A stretch of 6,892 nt of DNA, from positions 1 through 6,892 of the forward strand of contig JAGLDM010000055.1 of the NCBI GenBank assembly GCA_023145595.1, written 5' to 3'. The position numbers and the translations under genes are program-made. The DNA comes from Flavobacteriaceae bacterium. Its GTDB lineage: Bacteria; Bacteroidota; Bacteroidia; Flavobacteriales; Flavobacteriaceae. This document shows, one piece after another, positions 1 to 6,877 of the stretch (the stretch's first letter is position 1; every line of letters begins with the position of its first letter). The notes below the pieces were generated by a model. It was not told where the DNA came from, ran no database searches, and saw nothing but the letters and a program-made list of their open reading frames with translations.

Positions 1-240
1 CGTAATATTGTGGGTTTCTATTCTGATTATTTAAATGGTTTTGGAAATATTGATGTAGACTGGGAAGTTTTGTTCGATTTTAAAGTTAACGACTATATTA
101 GGGCTTCTTTTAGTTCACACATTAAATACGATGATGATATTCGAGAAACTGAAATTATTAATGGTGAAGAAGTGCTTATTTCTGGACCAAGAGTACAATG
201 GAAGCAGGCTTTGGGTATTGGAGTGGTTTATGATTTTTAG
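1..240 (+). CDS. DUF3078-like outer-membrane protein, C-terminal fragment
   Basis: The reading frame is open from the first base and ends with TAG at 238-240, giving the last 79 residues of a protein whose start lies outside the window. The visible part alternates polar and hydrophobic residues like outer-membrane beta-strands. It contains WEVLFDFKVNDYI, then ASFSSHIKYDDDI, and ends GPRVQWKQALGIGVVYDF. The terminal Phe is the usual last residue of outer-membrane beta-barrels recognised by the BAM machinery. The combination of an N-x-D-x-W-E start, a YDDDI strand and a GPR-x-Q-x-K-x-x-LG-x-G ending matches my memory of DUF3078 proteins, a family of uncharacterised flavobacterial barrels. The GTG at position 10 is an internal Val codon, not a start. 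The barrel assignment is firm; the DUF3078 name is moderately sure. No function is known. Confidence 0.7.
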   Translation, partial: RNIVGFYSDYLNGFGNIDVDWEVLFDFKVNDYIRASFSSHIKYDDDIRETEIINGEEVLISGPRVQWKQALGIGVVYDF

Positions 241-436
241 AACTACAACTTTATAGAGGTGTGATAAAAGCAGTAGTCATAAGTTTTATTGGTCTTTTCA
301 CATCCCCATTCATGGATATTCTCAAAATTTCCAAACAATCGATTAAAAAGTCCAATAGGAATCCAATTTTAAACAGCAATGTTTCAGTATTAAATTCCAC
401 TCTGATTAAGATACACACAAAACAAGATAAAATTCG

Positions 437-444
437 TAAATTTG
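437..444 (+). promoter_or_regulatory. Candidate -7 box upstream of prfA
   Basis: TAAATTTG matches exactly the bacteroidete -7 consensus TAnnTTTG used by the primary sigma factor, and it ends 19 bases before the prfA ATG. A start site a few bases downstream would leave a leader of only about 10-15 nt. No TTTG or TTG sits at the expected -33 distance, and the background is AT-rich, so a chance match is possible. The rest of the gap 241-463 holds nothing I recognise. Confidence 0.3.
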
Positions 445-463
445 CCAATTCAAAGAATAGAAG

Positions 464-1540
464 ATGTTAGATAAATTACATATAGTAAAACAGCGATTTG
501 ACGAAGTATCAGATTTGATTATTCAACCTGATATTATCATGGATCAAAAGCGTTATGTCAGACTTAATAAAGAGTATAAAGACTTAAACGCGATGGTCGA
601 AAAAATCAAAGAGTATGAAGTTTTATTAAACAACATTAAGGAGGCAAAAGAAATTATTGCGGATGGTTCTGATCCTGAAATGACAGAAATGGCGAAGATG
701 GAGATGGATGAAGCAAATGAAGGGATTCCGAAATTAGAAGAGAAAATAAAATTCATGTTAATTCCGAAAGACCCAGAAGATGCTAAAAATGTAATTATTG
801 AAATTAGGGCAGGTACTGGTGGTGATGAAGCCAGTATTTTTGCAGGAGATTTATACAGGATGTATACCAAGTTTGCTTCGGATAAAGGGTGGAAAACAGA
901 AGTTGAAGATTTGAGTGATGGAACAGCAGGCGGATTTAAGGAAATTATTTTTTCTATAACTGGACCAGATGTTTATGGTGAACTGAAGTTTGAGTCGGGT
1001 GTGCATCGTGTACAACGTGTACCTCAAACAGAAACTCAAGGTCGTGTGCATACCAGTGCTGCAACTGTAATGGTTTTGCCAGAAGCAGAAGAATTTGATA
1101 TTGATTTAAAACAAAGTGATATTCGTGTAGATTATTTTTGTTCATCAGGACCTGGTGGGCAATCGGTAAATACAACCTATTCTGCGGTGCGTTTAACACA
1201 TGTCCCAACGGGAATTGTGGCTCAGTGTCAAGATCAAAAATCACAACATAAAAATAAGGATAAAGCCATGAAAGTATTGCGTTCGCGTATTTACGAAATG
1301 GAATTGGCTAAAAAATTAGCAGCAGATGCTGCGAAAAGAAATACCTTAGTTTCTAGTGGAGATCGATCTGCAAAAATCAGAACCTATAATTACCCGCAAG
1401 GTCGTGTTACAGAACATAGAATCGGATTAACGATTTATGATTTACAAAAGGTTATTAACGGTGATATTCATAAAATTGTCGAAGAACTAAAATTGCATGA
1501 GAATACTGAGAAATTGAAGGAATTGGGAGAGGTTTTGTAA
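464..1540 (+). CDS. prfA: Peptide chain release factor 1
   Basis: Release factor 1 recognises UAA and UAG in the ribosomal A site and triggers hydrolysis of the finished peptide from P-site tRNA. The 358-residue product has the normal RF1 length. The N-terminal helical domain 1 covers about residues 1-100. The codon-recognition domain contains the PxT tripeptide as PQT (187-189) inside [18 protein letters not shown], which separates it from RF2 (SPF type). The catalytic loop is [13 protein letters not shown], with GGQ at 231-233; this Q is the residue methylated by PrmC in characterised RF1s. The [13 protein letters not shown] stretch (256-268) and the [16 protein letters not shown] block (306-321) are also typical. 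The ATG at 464 gives the standard [12 protein letters not shown] start, so no other start is needed. The upstream gene ends 223 bp away and a strong terminator follows, so prfA probably forms its own transcription unit. No oddities were seen. Confidence 0.98.
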   Translation: MLDKLHIVKQRFDEVSDLIIQPDIIMDQKRYVRLNKEYKDLNAMVEKIKEYEVLLNNIKEAKEIIADGSDPEMTEMAKMEMDEANEGIPKLEEKIKFMLIPKDPEDAKNVIIEIRAGTGGDEASIFAGDLYRMYTKFASDKGWKTEVEDLSDGTAGGFKEIIFSITGPDVYGELKFESGVHRVQRVPQTETQGRVHTSAATVMVLPEAEEFDIDLKQSDIRVDYFCSSGPGGQSVNTTYSAVRLTHVPTGIVAQCQDQKSQHKNKDKAMKVLRSRIYEMELAKKLAADAAKRNTLVSSGDRSAKIRTYNYPQGRVTEHRIGLTIYDLQKVINGDIHKIVEELKLHENTEKLKELGEVL

Positions 1541-1561
1541 AGCCTGTCATGTTTTCTGATA

Positions 1562-1654
1562 GTTGTCTAGATTGTTTTAGAATCTCATTATAAAAAAAAC
1601 TCAAACGAAAGTTTGAGTTTTTTTATGGCCAAGTGATATTTTGGTTGTCTAGAT
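1562..1654. repeat. 11-bp direct repeat flanking the prfA terminator
   Basis: GTTGTCTAGAT occurs at 1562-1572 and again, identical, at 1644-1654, with the terminator hairpin between the copies. Each contains the palindrome TCTAGA. The copies could be traces of a small duplication or insertion. Their flanks do not match further, so chance is not excluded. Confidence 0.3.
1593..1624 (+). terminator. Intrinsic terminator of prfA
   Basis: A perfect inverted repeat pairs AAAAAAACTCAAAC (1593-1606) with GTTTGAGTTTTTTT (1611-1624) around a GAAA tetraloop closed by C-G. The 3' arm ends in a run of seven T, with the matching A run on the 5' side, which is the usual shape of a rho-independent terminator in flavobacteria. 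It starts 53 bases after the prfA stop. Because of the A run it could also act on the opposite strand, but no minus-strand gene is firmly established on its right. Confidence 0.9.
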
Positions 1655-1898
1655 ACAAATTTACCGAGGCTCTGTTCCGAGTATATTAAACACATGTGCT
1701 TTGTAGTGTGTGCAAAACATATTCGCAAAAGGCAGATTATTGTGTTTCTTTGTGTGTTCTGTAAAATATAGACGAACAGTTTTTACTTCAGAGTGTTCCA
1801 ATGAATTCACCTAAAAAAAGAATTATTGAAATTCCTTTGAGACTAAATTTTTTAATTCATTAAATTTATCCGAAATTTACCCAAATTAAATCATTTTT

Positions 1899-2435
1899 AT
1901 GCAGCATACTTCTGAACAATATGACGATGTAATTGAGAAATGTAGGTCATTATTTATCAATAAAATGAGCGATTACGGAAGCGCTTGGAGAATTTTAAGA
2001 CTCCCTTCTTTAACAGATCAGATTTTTATAAAAGCCCAGCGGATTCGCCAATTACAAGAAAACACTACACGGAAAGTAGATGAAGGTGAAATTTCAGAAT
2101 TTATAGGGATTATTAATTATTCTATAATGGCATTGATTCAGTTAGAAAAAGGTATTGCTGATCAGCCTGATTTAGATACAATTAAAGCAACAGAACTTTA
2201 CGATAAACATATTTCCATTACCAAAACATTAATGGAAAATAAAAATCATGATTATGGAGAGGCATGGAGAGATATGCGTGTGAGTTCTTTAACCGATTTG
2301 ATTTTACAAAAATTGTTGCGCGTAAAACAAATAGAAAATAATAATGGAAAAACAATTGTTTCTGAAGGTTTGGACGCCAATTATCAGGATATGATTAATT
2401 ACGCCATTTTTGCATTGATCCATTTGAAAGCATAA
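1899..2435 (+). CDS. DUF1599 protein with two tandem domain copies
   Basis: This 178-residue, probably cytoplasmic and mostly helical protein belongs to the DUF1599 family, which I recall being renamed nucleotide modification associated domain 1. Its biochemical activity is unknown. The sequence is clearly duplicated: residues 8-82 and 101-176 align with about one gap. Matching pairs are NKMSDYGSAWR (21-31) with NKNHDYGEAWR (114-124), PSLTDQIFIKAQRIRQL (36-52) with SSLTDLILQKLLRVKQI (129-145), and INYSIMALIQL (72-82) with INYAIFALIHL (166-176). I count roughly 30 identities by eye. The D-Y-G-x-A-W and L-T-D-x-I-x-x-K signatures are kept in both halves, so both may be functional. No signal peptide or membrane helix is seen. 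The ATG at 1899 is the first good start; the upstream sequence is very AT-rich and has no Shine-Dalgarno site. The DoxX-family gene starts 13 bp after the stop, so the two are probably co-transcribed. Confidence 0.85.
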   Translation: MQHTSEQYDDVIEKCRSLFINKMSDYGSAWRILRLPSLTDQIFIKAQRIRQLQENTTRKVDEGEISEFIGIINYSIMALIQLEKGIADQPDLDTIKATELYDKHISITKTLMENKNHDYGEAWRDMRVSSLTDLILQKLLRVKQIENNNGKTIVSEGLDANYQDMINYAIFALIHLKA

Positions 2436-2448
2436 AATCGAAAATTAG

Positions 2449-3414
2449 ATGAAGATATTTGTATTGTTAGCCAGGCTTTTTGTAGCCATTACATTTTTGT
2501 TTTCAGGATTTGTTAAGTTAGTAGATCCATTGGGTTCTGCTTATAAATTTCAAGAATATTTTAGTTCAGATGTTTTAAATATGGAGTTTTTAATTCCATA
2601 TGCTTTGCCATTTTCAATCCTATTGATTTTGATTGAAATTATGTTAGGGGTAACACTCCTAATCGGATTTAAACCAAAACTAACAACATGGTCACTTTTC
2701 CTAATAACTTTGGTCTTTCTGTTCTTAACTTGGTATTCGGCATTTTATAACAAGGTAACCGATTGCGGGTGTTTTGGTGATGCAGTTAAATTGACTCCTT
2801 GGGAAACATTCAATAAAAATGTAGTCCTTATAGTACTCATTGGTTTTTTAATTTACAGTCAAAAACAACTCAAGCCTATAATGCCGCCAAACGGATTAAA
2901 ATGGTTTACTTGGGCGTCATTTATGGTGTTTATGTATATCAGTTATTATGTGTTGCTTCACATGCCTTTAATAGACTTCAGAGCGTATGCTGTTGGAAAA
3001 AATATTCAACAAGGAATGACAGAGATAGCGGTGGATGGTTTGCCAAAAATACATGACTTTTTCTTGGAAACAGGTGACGGAAAGGATTTAACAGAGGAGT
3101 TATTAAACACCGAAAAGGTGATGTTCGTAGTGGTTTACGATCTTGATGTTGCGGATAAAAATGGATTCTCAAAAGTAAAATCAGTAACCGATTTGGCATT
3201 AAAAAATGGTTATACGGTTTATGGTTTATCGTCTTCTTATATTGATGATTTAAACAAATTGAATTCAAAAGAACAGTTACAATTTGAATGGCTTTTTGTT
3301 GATGGCACAGTACTTAAAACAATTATTAGAGCAAATCCAGGAATAATTACATTAAATAAAGGAACTGTTACTGGGAAATGGAATTGGATTGATGCAGACG
3401 ATTTTAAACCGTAG
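2449..3414 (+). CDS. DoxX/MauE-like membrane protein, BT_3928 family
   Basis: This 321-residue inner-membrane protein has about five hydrophobic helices (near 4-23, 48-73, 78-100, 122-137 and 151-171), followed by a soluble C-terminal domain of about 140 residues. The start ARLFVAITFLFSGFVKLVDP is the typical DoxX-like opening. Between helices 3 and 4 lies TDCGCFGDAVKLTPWETFNKN (104-124); this CGCFGD signature is shared with MauE-like proteins and suggests redox or thiol chemistry at the membrane. The C-terminal part (VMFVVVYDLD, later FEWLFVDGTVLKTIIRANPGIITL) resembles a thioredoxin fold without a CxxC pair. From memory, relatives (the BT_3928 family) are nearer 360 residues and have a longer linker between the last helix and the IHDF motif; here GKNIQQGM runs almost directly into VDGLPKIHDF. 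The gene follows the DUF1599 gene by 13 bp, an arrangement I recall as conserved in Bacteroidota. Function is unproven. Confidence 0.85.
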   Translation: MKIFVLLARLFVAITFLFSGFVKLVDPLGSAYKFQEYFSSDVLNMEFLIPYALPFSILLILIEIMLGVTLLIGFKPKLTTWSLFLITLVFLFLTWYSAFYNKVTDCGCFGDAVKLTPWETFNKNVVLIVLIGFLIYSQKQLKPIMPPNGLKWFTWASFMVFMYISYYVLLHMPLIDFRAYAVGKNIQQGMTEIAVDGLPKIHDFFLETGDGKDLTEELLNTEKVMFVVVYDLDVADKNGFSKVKSVTDLALKNGYTVYGLSSSYIDDLNKLNSKEQLQFEWLFVDGTVLKTIIRANPGIITLNKGTVTGKWNWIDADDFKP

Positions 3415-3515
3415 TCTCTTATGGTAAGATTTGTTACACCGAGCCTGTCTAAGTGTTTGATGTAATTTTTCACTATTGATAATTCTTTAGAATTTTTTTT
3501 TAAAAAATAACATAA

Positions 3516-3890
3516 ATGAAGAGCGTACTTTTAGTATTTGTTGGAGGAGGTTTTGGGAGTGTTGCTCGATTTTTATTAGGCAAGATGTTGAATAACTCTC
3601 CTGACGGGATTCCGTTTGGAACTTTTTTTGCCAATGTGCTGGGGAGTTTGTTAATCGGTTTGATTCTAGGATTTGCCGCTGAAAACGATGCCTTAACGGA
3701 GAATCATACATTGTTGTTGGCTACAGGTTTCTGTGGTGGGTTTACCACATTTTCTACCTTTGCATATGAGAATCACATTCTCTTAAAGTCAGGGGACTTT
3801 ATGAGTTTTGCACTTTACACCATTGCAAGTTTTGTGATGGGTTTTTTGGCTGTGTTTTTAGGAATGTATTTGGTGAAGTTTATTGCTTAG
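3516..3890 (+). CDS. crcB: Fluoride ion channel CrcB (Fluc)
   Basis: CrcB/Fluc proteins are small inner-membrane channels that let fluoride leave the cytoplasm. The 124-residue product has the normal length and four hydrophobic segments. Family motifs are all present: GGGFGSVARFLLG (10-22) with the conserved Arg18, PFGTFFANVLGSLLIG (33-48) with the pore Asn40, and GFCGGFTTFSTFAYE (71-85). The last carries the helix-3 break that binds a structural sodium ion, plus the two pore phenylalanines, here Phe79 and Phe82. There is a single gene rather than a crcB1/crcB2 pair, so the channel is probably a dual-topology homodimer. The ATG at 3516 gives the expected N-terminus. I looked for a fluoride riboswitch in the 101-bp upstream gap and saw none. 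The 3' end overlaps the convergent DUF1684 gene by 11 bp. Confidence 0.96.
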   Translation: MKSVLLVFVGGGFGSVARFLLGKMLNNSPDGIPFGTFFANVLGSLLIGLILGFAAENDALTENHTLLLATGFCGGFTTFSTFAYENHILLKSGDFMSFALYTIASFVMGFLAVFLGMYLVKFIA

Positions 3891-4497
3891 TCTTTCCAAA
3901 ACTTAGTACTCCTGCTTCGATTTGAATAGGTAAATAATTTTCTCTCGGTGGAATCGGACAAGAATAATCTTCATTGTAAGCACAATATGGATTGTAAGCC
4001 TTATTAAAATCTATAGTAATGGTTTCTCCGATTGGTTTTTCTAAATCTATATAACGCCCGCCATCATAAGTTTCATTGCCATTGGTTTCGTCATTAAACG
4101 GAATAAACAGATAATCTTTATATTCTGTGTCAAGTATTAGCTTTTGATTTTGATAAATTCGTAAGGATAAATCTTCTCCTTCAATAGAAAAAGTTGCAAT
4201 ACCGTATTGCGTATAGAGGGGTTTGCGTTCTGTCGTGGTCGGCATTTCAAAAATAGATTCATTCGGGGTTCTTTCAAACTTAGCAATAACTCTAAAAGAC
4301 TTGTTGATCGGGAAAAAATGGAGTTTTTTGAAGGATTTAAAGTCTTCATTTTTTAACGGAGTTGTTTTTTTATCAGAAAATTCCACATTCATTTTGTATT
4401 GAAACTGTTCTATTTTGTTGGTGTAATTTTTATTTTTTTCTTGTCTGCAACCAATAATTAGCATGACTAAAGCAAGAGATAGAAATATGTTCTTCAT
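3880..4497 (-). CDS. DUF1684 family lipoprotein
   Basis: This 205-residue protein begins with a lipoprotein signal peptide: MKNIF, a hydrophobic run, then LIIGC with the lipidated Cys at 17. The mature protein is therefore anchored in an envelope membrane. The body carries the DUF1684 signatures: FKSFKKLHFFPIN (53-65), LYTQYGIATF (94-103), LFIPFNDETNGNETYDGGRY (130-149) and DFNKAYNPYCAYN (163-175), followed by CPIPPREN (180-187) and an EAG near the end. The conserved acidic, Asn, Tyr and Cys residues suggest a binding or catalytic pocket, but I know of no established activity. Residues after the Cys (RQEK) do not strongly match the acidic surface-export signals described in flavobacteria, so final location is open. 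The gene is transcribed toward crcB and overlaps its end, with no terminator visible between the two. It diverges from pfkA across a 370-bp gap. Confidence 0.88.
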   Translation of the reverse strand: MKNIFLSLALVMLIIGCRQEKNKNYTNKIEQFQYKMNVEFSDKKTTPLKNEDFKSFKKLHFFPINKSFRVIAKFERTPNESIFEMPTTTERKPLYTQYGIATFSIEGEDLSLRIYQNQKLILDTEYKDYLFIPFNDETNGNETYDGGRYIDLEKPIGETITIDFNKAYNPYCAYNEDYSCPIPPRENYLPIQIEAGVLSFGKTKQ

Positions 4498-4867
4498 CTA
4501 AAATAGATTTTCGTTAAAGATATGATTTTTATTTTTTTGATAAAAATAAGGGTTGGTGTTATAAAAAAATGCTGCTTATATGTTGGTTTGTCAATTTAGG
4601 CAAGGTAGGGGCTAAGTCGCCTTGTAAAAATTCTTTTTATTGCTATAAATCTGAGCATTTTCTAAAATAATTCAGAATAATAAACTAAACCATTAGGGTG
4701 CTTTAGACCATAGTAATTTAGTTTTATAGTTGGTTTGAGTTTTAGAAAATGGAGGTTAACTCTTGATTTTTAACAAATATAATTTATTATGGTTCTTAAT
4801 TGAAATATCTAAAAAAGATAGGAAAATAATGGGATATAGATTATTTTTGCAGCTCTTTATTAAAAAC
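4498..4867. other. Divergent intergenic region and pfkA leader
   Basis: This 370-bp non-coding stretch separates the start codons of the DUF1684 gene (minus) and pfkA (plus), so it should carry both promoters. A GC-richer patch has CAAGG (4601-4605) pairing with CCTTG (4620-4624) across 14 bases. AAACTAAA (4682-4689) can pair with TTTAGTTT (4717-4724), or, extended to 4682-4692, with TGGTTTGAGTTT (4731-4742, one bulged G); the two pairings exclude each other. A five-codon frame, ATGGAGGTTAACTCTTGA (4749-4766), follows. Its GGAGG also lies just before a TTG at 4763 that is in frame with pfkA. No T run follows any hairpin, so these are not standard terminators. I recognise no riboswitch or sRNA class. 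Confidence 0.5.
4842..4849 (+). promoter_or_regulatory. Candidate -7 box upstream of pfkA
   Basis: TATTTTTG is an exact match to the bacteroidete -7 consensus TAnnTTTG and ends 18 bases before the pfkA ATG, nearly the same spacing as the candidate box before prfA. No TTTG or TTG lies at the -33 distance, so support is limited. If it is real, transcription would start after the in-frame TTG and ATG codons further upstream, favouring the ATG at 4868 as the start of PfkA. Confidence 0.3.
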
Positions 4868-5854
4868 ATGAAAAATACAATTAAAAAAATAGCAGTTTTA
4901 ACATCAGGAGGGGATGCTCCAGGGATGAATGCAGCCATAAGATCAGTAGTTAGAACTTGTGCTTTTCACAATATTGAGTGCGTAGGGGTTTACCGTGGAT
5001 ATCAAGGTATGATTGAAGGTGACTTTGAGCCAATGAATGCAAGAAGCGTAAGGAATATCGTAAGCAGAGGAGGTACAATGTTAAAATCTGCACGGGCTGA
5101 TGAATTTAAAACTAAAGAAGGTCGTAAAAAAGCCCATGAGCAATTAAAGAAAGAAGGTGTTGATGCTTTTGTTGTCGTTGGAGGTGATGGTAGTTTTACC
5201 GGTGCATTATTATTTAATAATGAATTTGGTTTTCCGGTGATGGGTATTCCAGGAACTATAGATAATGATATTTATGGAACCAATTATACCTTAGGTTATG
5301 ACACAGCGCTAAACACAGCGGTAGACGTAATTGATAAAATTAGAGATACTGCAAGTTCACATCACAGGTTGTTTTTTGTTGAGGTGATGGGGCGTGATGT
5401 TGGTCATATTGCACTAAATGTTGGTATAGGTGGTGGAGCAGAAGAAATTTTGATTCCTGAAGAAAATGTAGGTTTAGATCGTCTTTTAGATTCTTTACGA
5501 GAAAGTAAAAAAGCTGGAAAAACTTCAAGTATAGTTGTCGTTGCTGAGGGAGATAAGATAGGTAAAACTGTTTTTGAATTGGCAGAATATGTTGAGGAAA
5601 ACTTTCCTTTTTACGAAGTAAGGGTGTCGGTTTTGGGGCACATGCAAAGAGGTGGAGCACCATCGTGTTTTGACCGTGTATTGGCTAGTAGAATGGGAGT
5701 GAAAGCTGTAGAGTCTCTTATGGAAGGGAAATCTAATCTAATGGTTGGGATTAAAGACGATAAAATAGAATTAACAGAATTAGAGTTAGCAATAAAAGGA
5801 AAGTCAAAAATCAATGCCGAGTTATTAAGGGTGTCTGATATAATGGCTATTTAA
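4868..5854 (+). CDS. pfkA: ATP-dependent 6-phosphofructokinase
   Basis: PfkA phosphorylates fructose 6-phosphate to fructose 1,6-bisphosphate in the committed step of glycolysis, normally as a cytoplasmic homotetramer. From the ATG at 4868 the product is 328 residues, close to the roughly 320 of the bacterial family, and begins MKNTIKKIAVLTSGGDAPGMN as expected. Motifs in order: GGDAPGMN (14-21), the nucleotide loop GGDGS (105-109), the catalytic PGTIDND (128-134), VEVMGRDVG (171-179) and GHMQRGGAPSCFDR (257-270). GGDGS rather than GGDDS, and Gly rather than Lys before TIDND, point to ATP and not pyrophosphate as phosphoryl donor. The frame stays open upstream to TTG 4763 (35 extra residues) and contains an ATG at 4829 (13 extra residues). 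The added residues are not family-like, so I reject those starts. gapA follows after 27 bp with no terminator, which indicates one operon. Confidence 0.97.
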   Translation: MKNTIKKIAVLTSGGDAPGMNAAIRSVVRTCAFHNIECVGVYRGYQGMIEGDFEPMNARSVRNIVSRGGTMLKSARADEFKTKEGRKKAHEQLKKEGVDAFVVVGGDGSFTGALLFNNEFGFPVMGIPGTIDNDIYGTNYTLGYDTALNTAVDVIDKIRDTASSHHRLFFVEVMGRDVGHIALNVGIGGGAEEILIPEENVGLDRLLDSLRESKKAGKTSSIVVVAEGDKIGKTVFELAEYVEENFPFYEVRVSVLGHMQRGGAPSCFDRVLASRMGVKAVESLMEGKSNLMVGIKDDKIELTELELAIKGKSKINAELLRVSDIMAI

Positions 5855-5869
5855 ATAAGTGTAAATTAA

Positions 5870-6877
<1,008 letters not shown>

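Larger units (their letters stand above)
1541..1898. other. Intergenic region between prfA and the DUF1599 gene
   Basis: This 358-bp gap holds the prfA terminator (1593-1624), an 11-bp direct repeat around it, and then two stretches of very different composition. I count 38 G+C in the 100 bases 1661-1760, but only 19 in the 98 bases 1801-1898. The richer stretch coincides with a minus-strand open frame from GTG at 1810 to TAA at 1661. It would encode 49 residues that include YFTEHTKKHNNLPFANMFC and end in LGTEPR. I do not recognise the peptide, an in-frame TAG directly precedes the GTG, and there is no clear ribosome site. It could be a decayed gene, a tiny gene, a dispersed repeat or chance. 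The AT-rich stretch 1811-1898 presumably contains the promoter of the downstream gene, but I could not find an exact TAnnTTTG box in it. Confidence 0.5.

Noticed and set aside
954..1244. 96-residue minus-strand frame inside prfA
   Set aside because: It lies wholly within a well-conserved release-factor gene and its composition is that of a reverse-strand shadow (many Leu, His, Gln).
1541..3450. Shared AGCCTGTC shortly after prfA (1541-1548) and after the DoxX-family gene (3442-3449)
   Set aside because: Only eight bases with no further similarity in the flanks; expected by chance at this length or near to it.
3456..3488. Promoter for crcB built from TTTG at 3456-3459 and TAATTCTT at 3480-3487
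   Set aside because: The spacing of 20 is right, but the -7 part has two mismatches to TAnnTTTG in an AT-rich background.
3481..3501. AATTCT-TT-AGAATT followed by a T run, as a terminator for the DoxX-family gene
   Set aside because: The stem is six A/T-rich pairs with an impossible two-base loop (at best five pairs with four bases), too weak to call a terminator.
3415..3515. Fluoride riboswitch upstream of crcB
   Set aside because: No segment in this gap has the conserved GGCGAUGG-like start and paired elements of the crcB motif.
4763..4867. N-terminal extension of PfkA from TTG 4763
   Set aside because: The family normally starts at MKNTIKKIAVLTSGGD. The extra 35 residues have no family resemblance, and a -7-like box lies inside them. 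Kept only as a low-interest finding.
5340..5663. 107-residue minus-strand frame inside pfkA
   Set aside because: Shadow of the pfkA coding sequence; low-complexity Leu/Gln/His-rich peptide with no family features.
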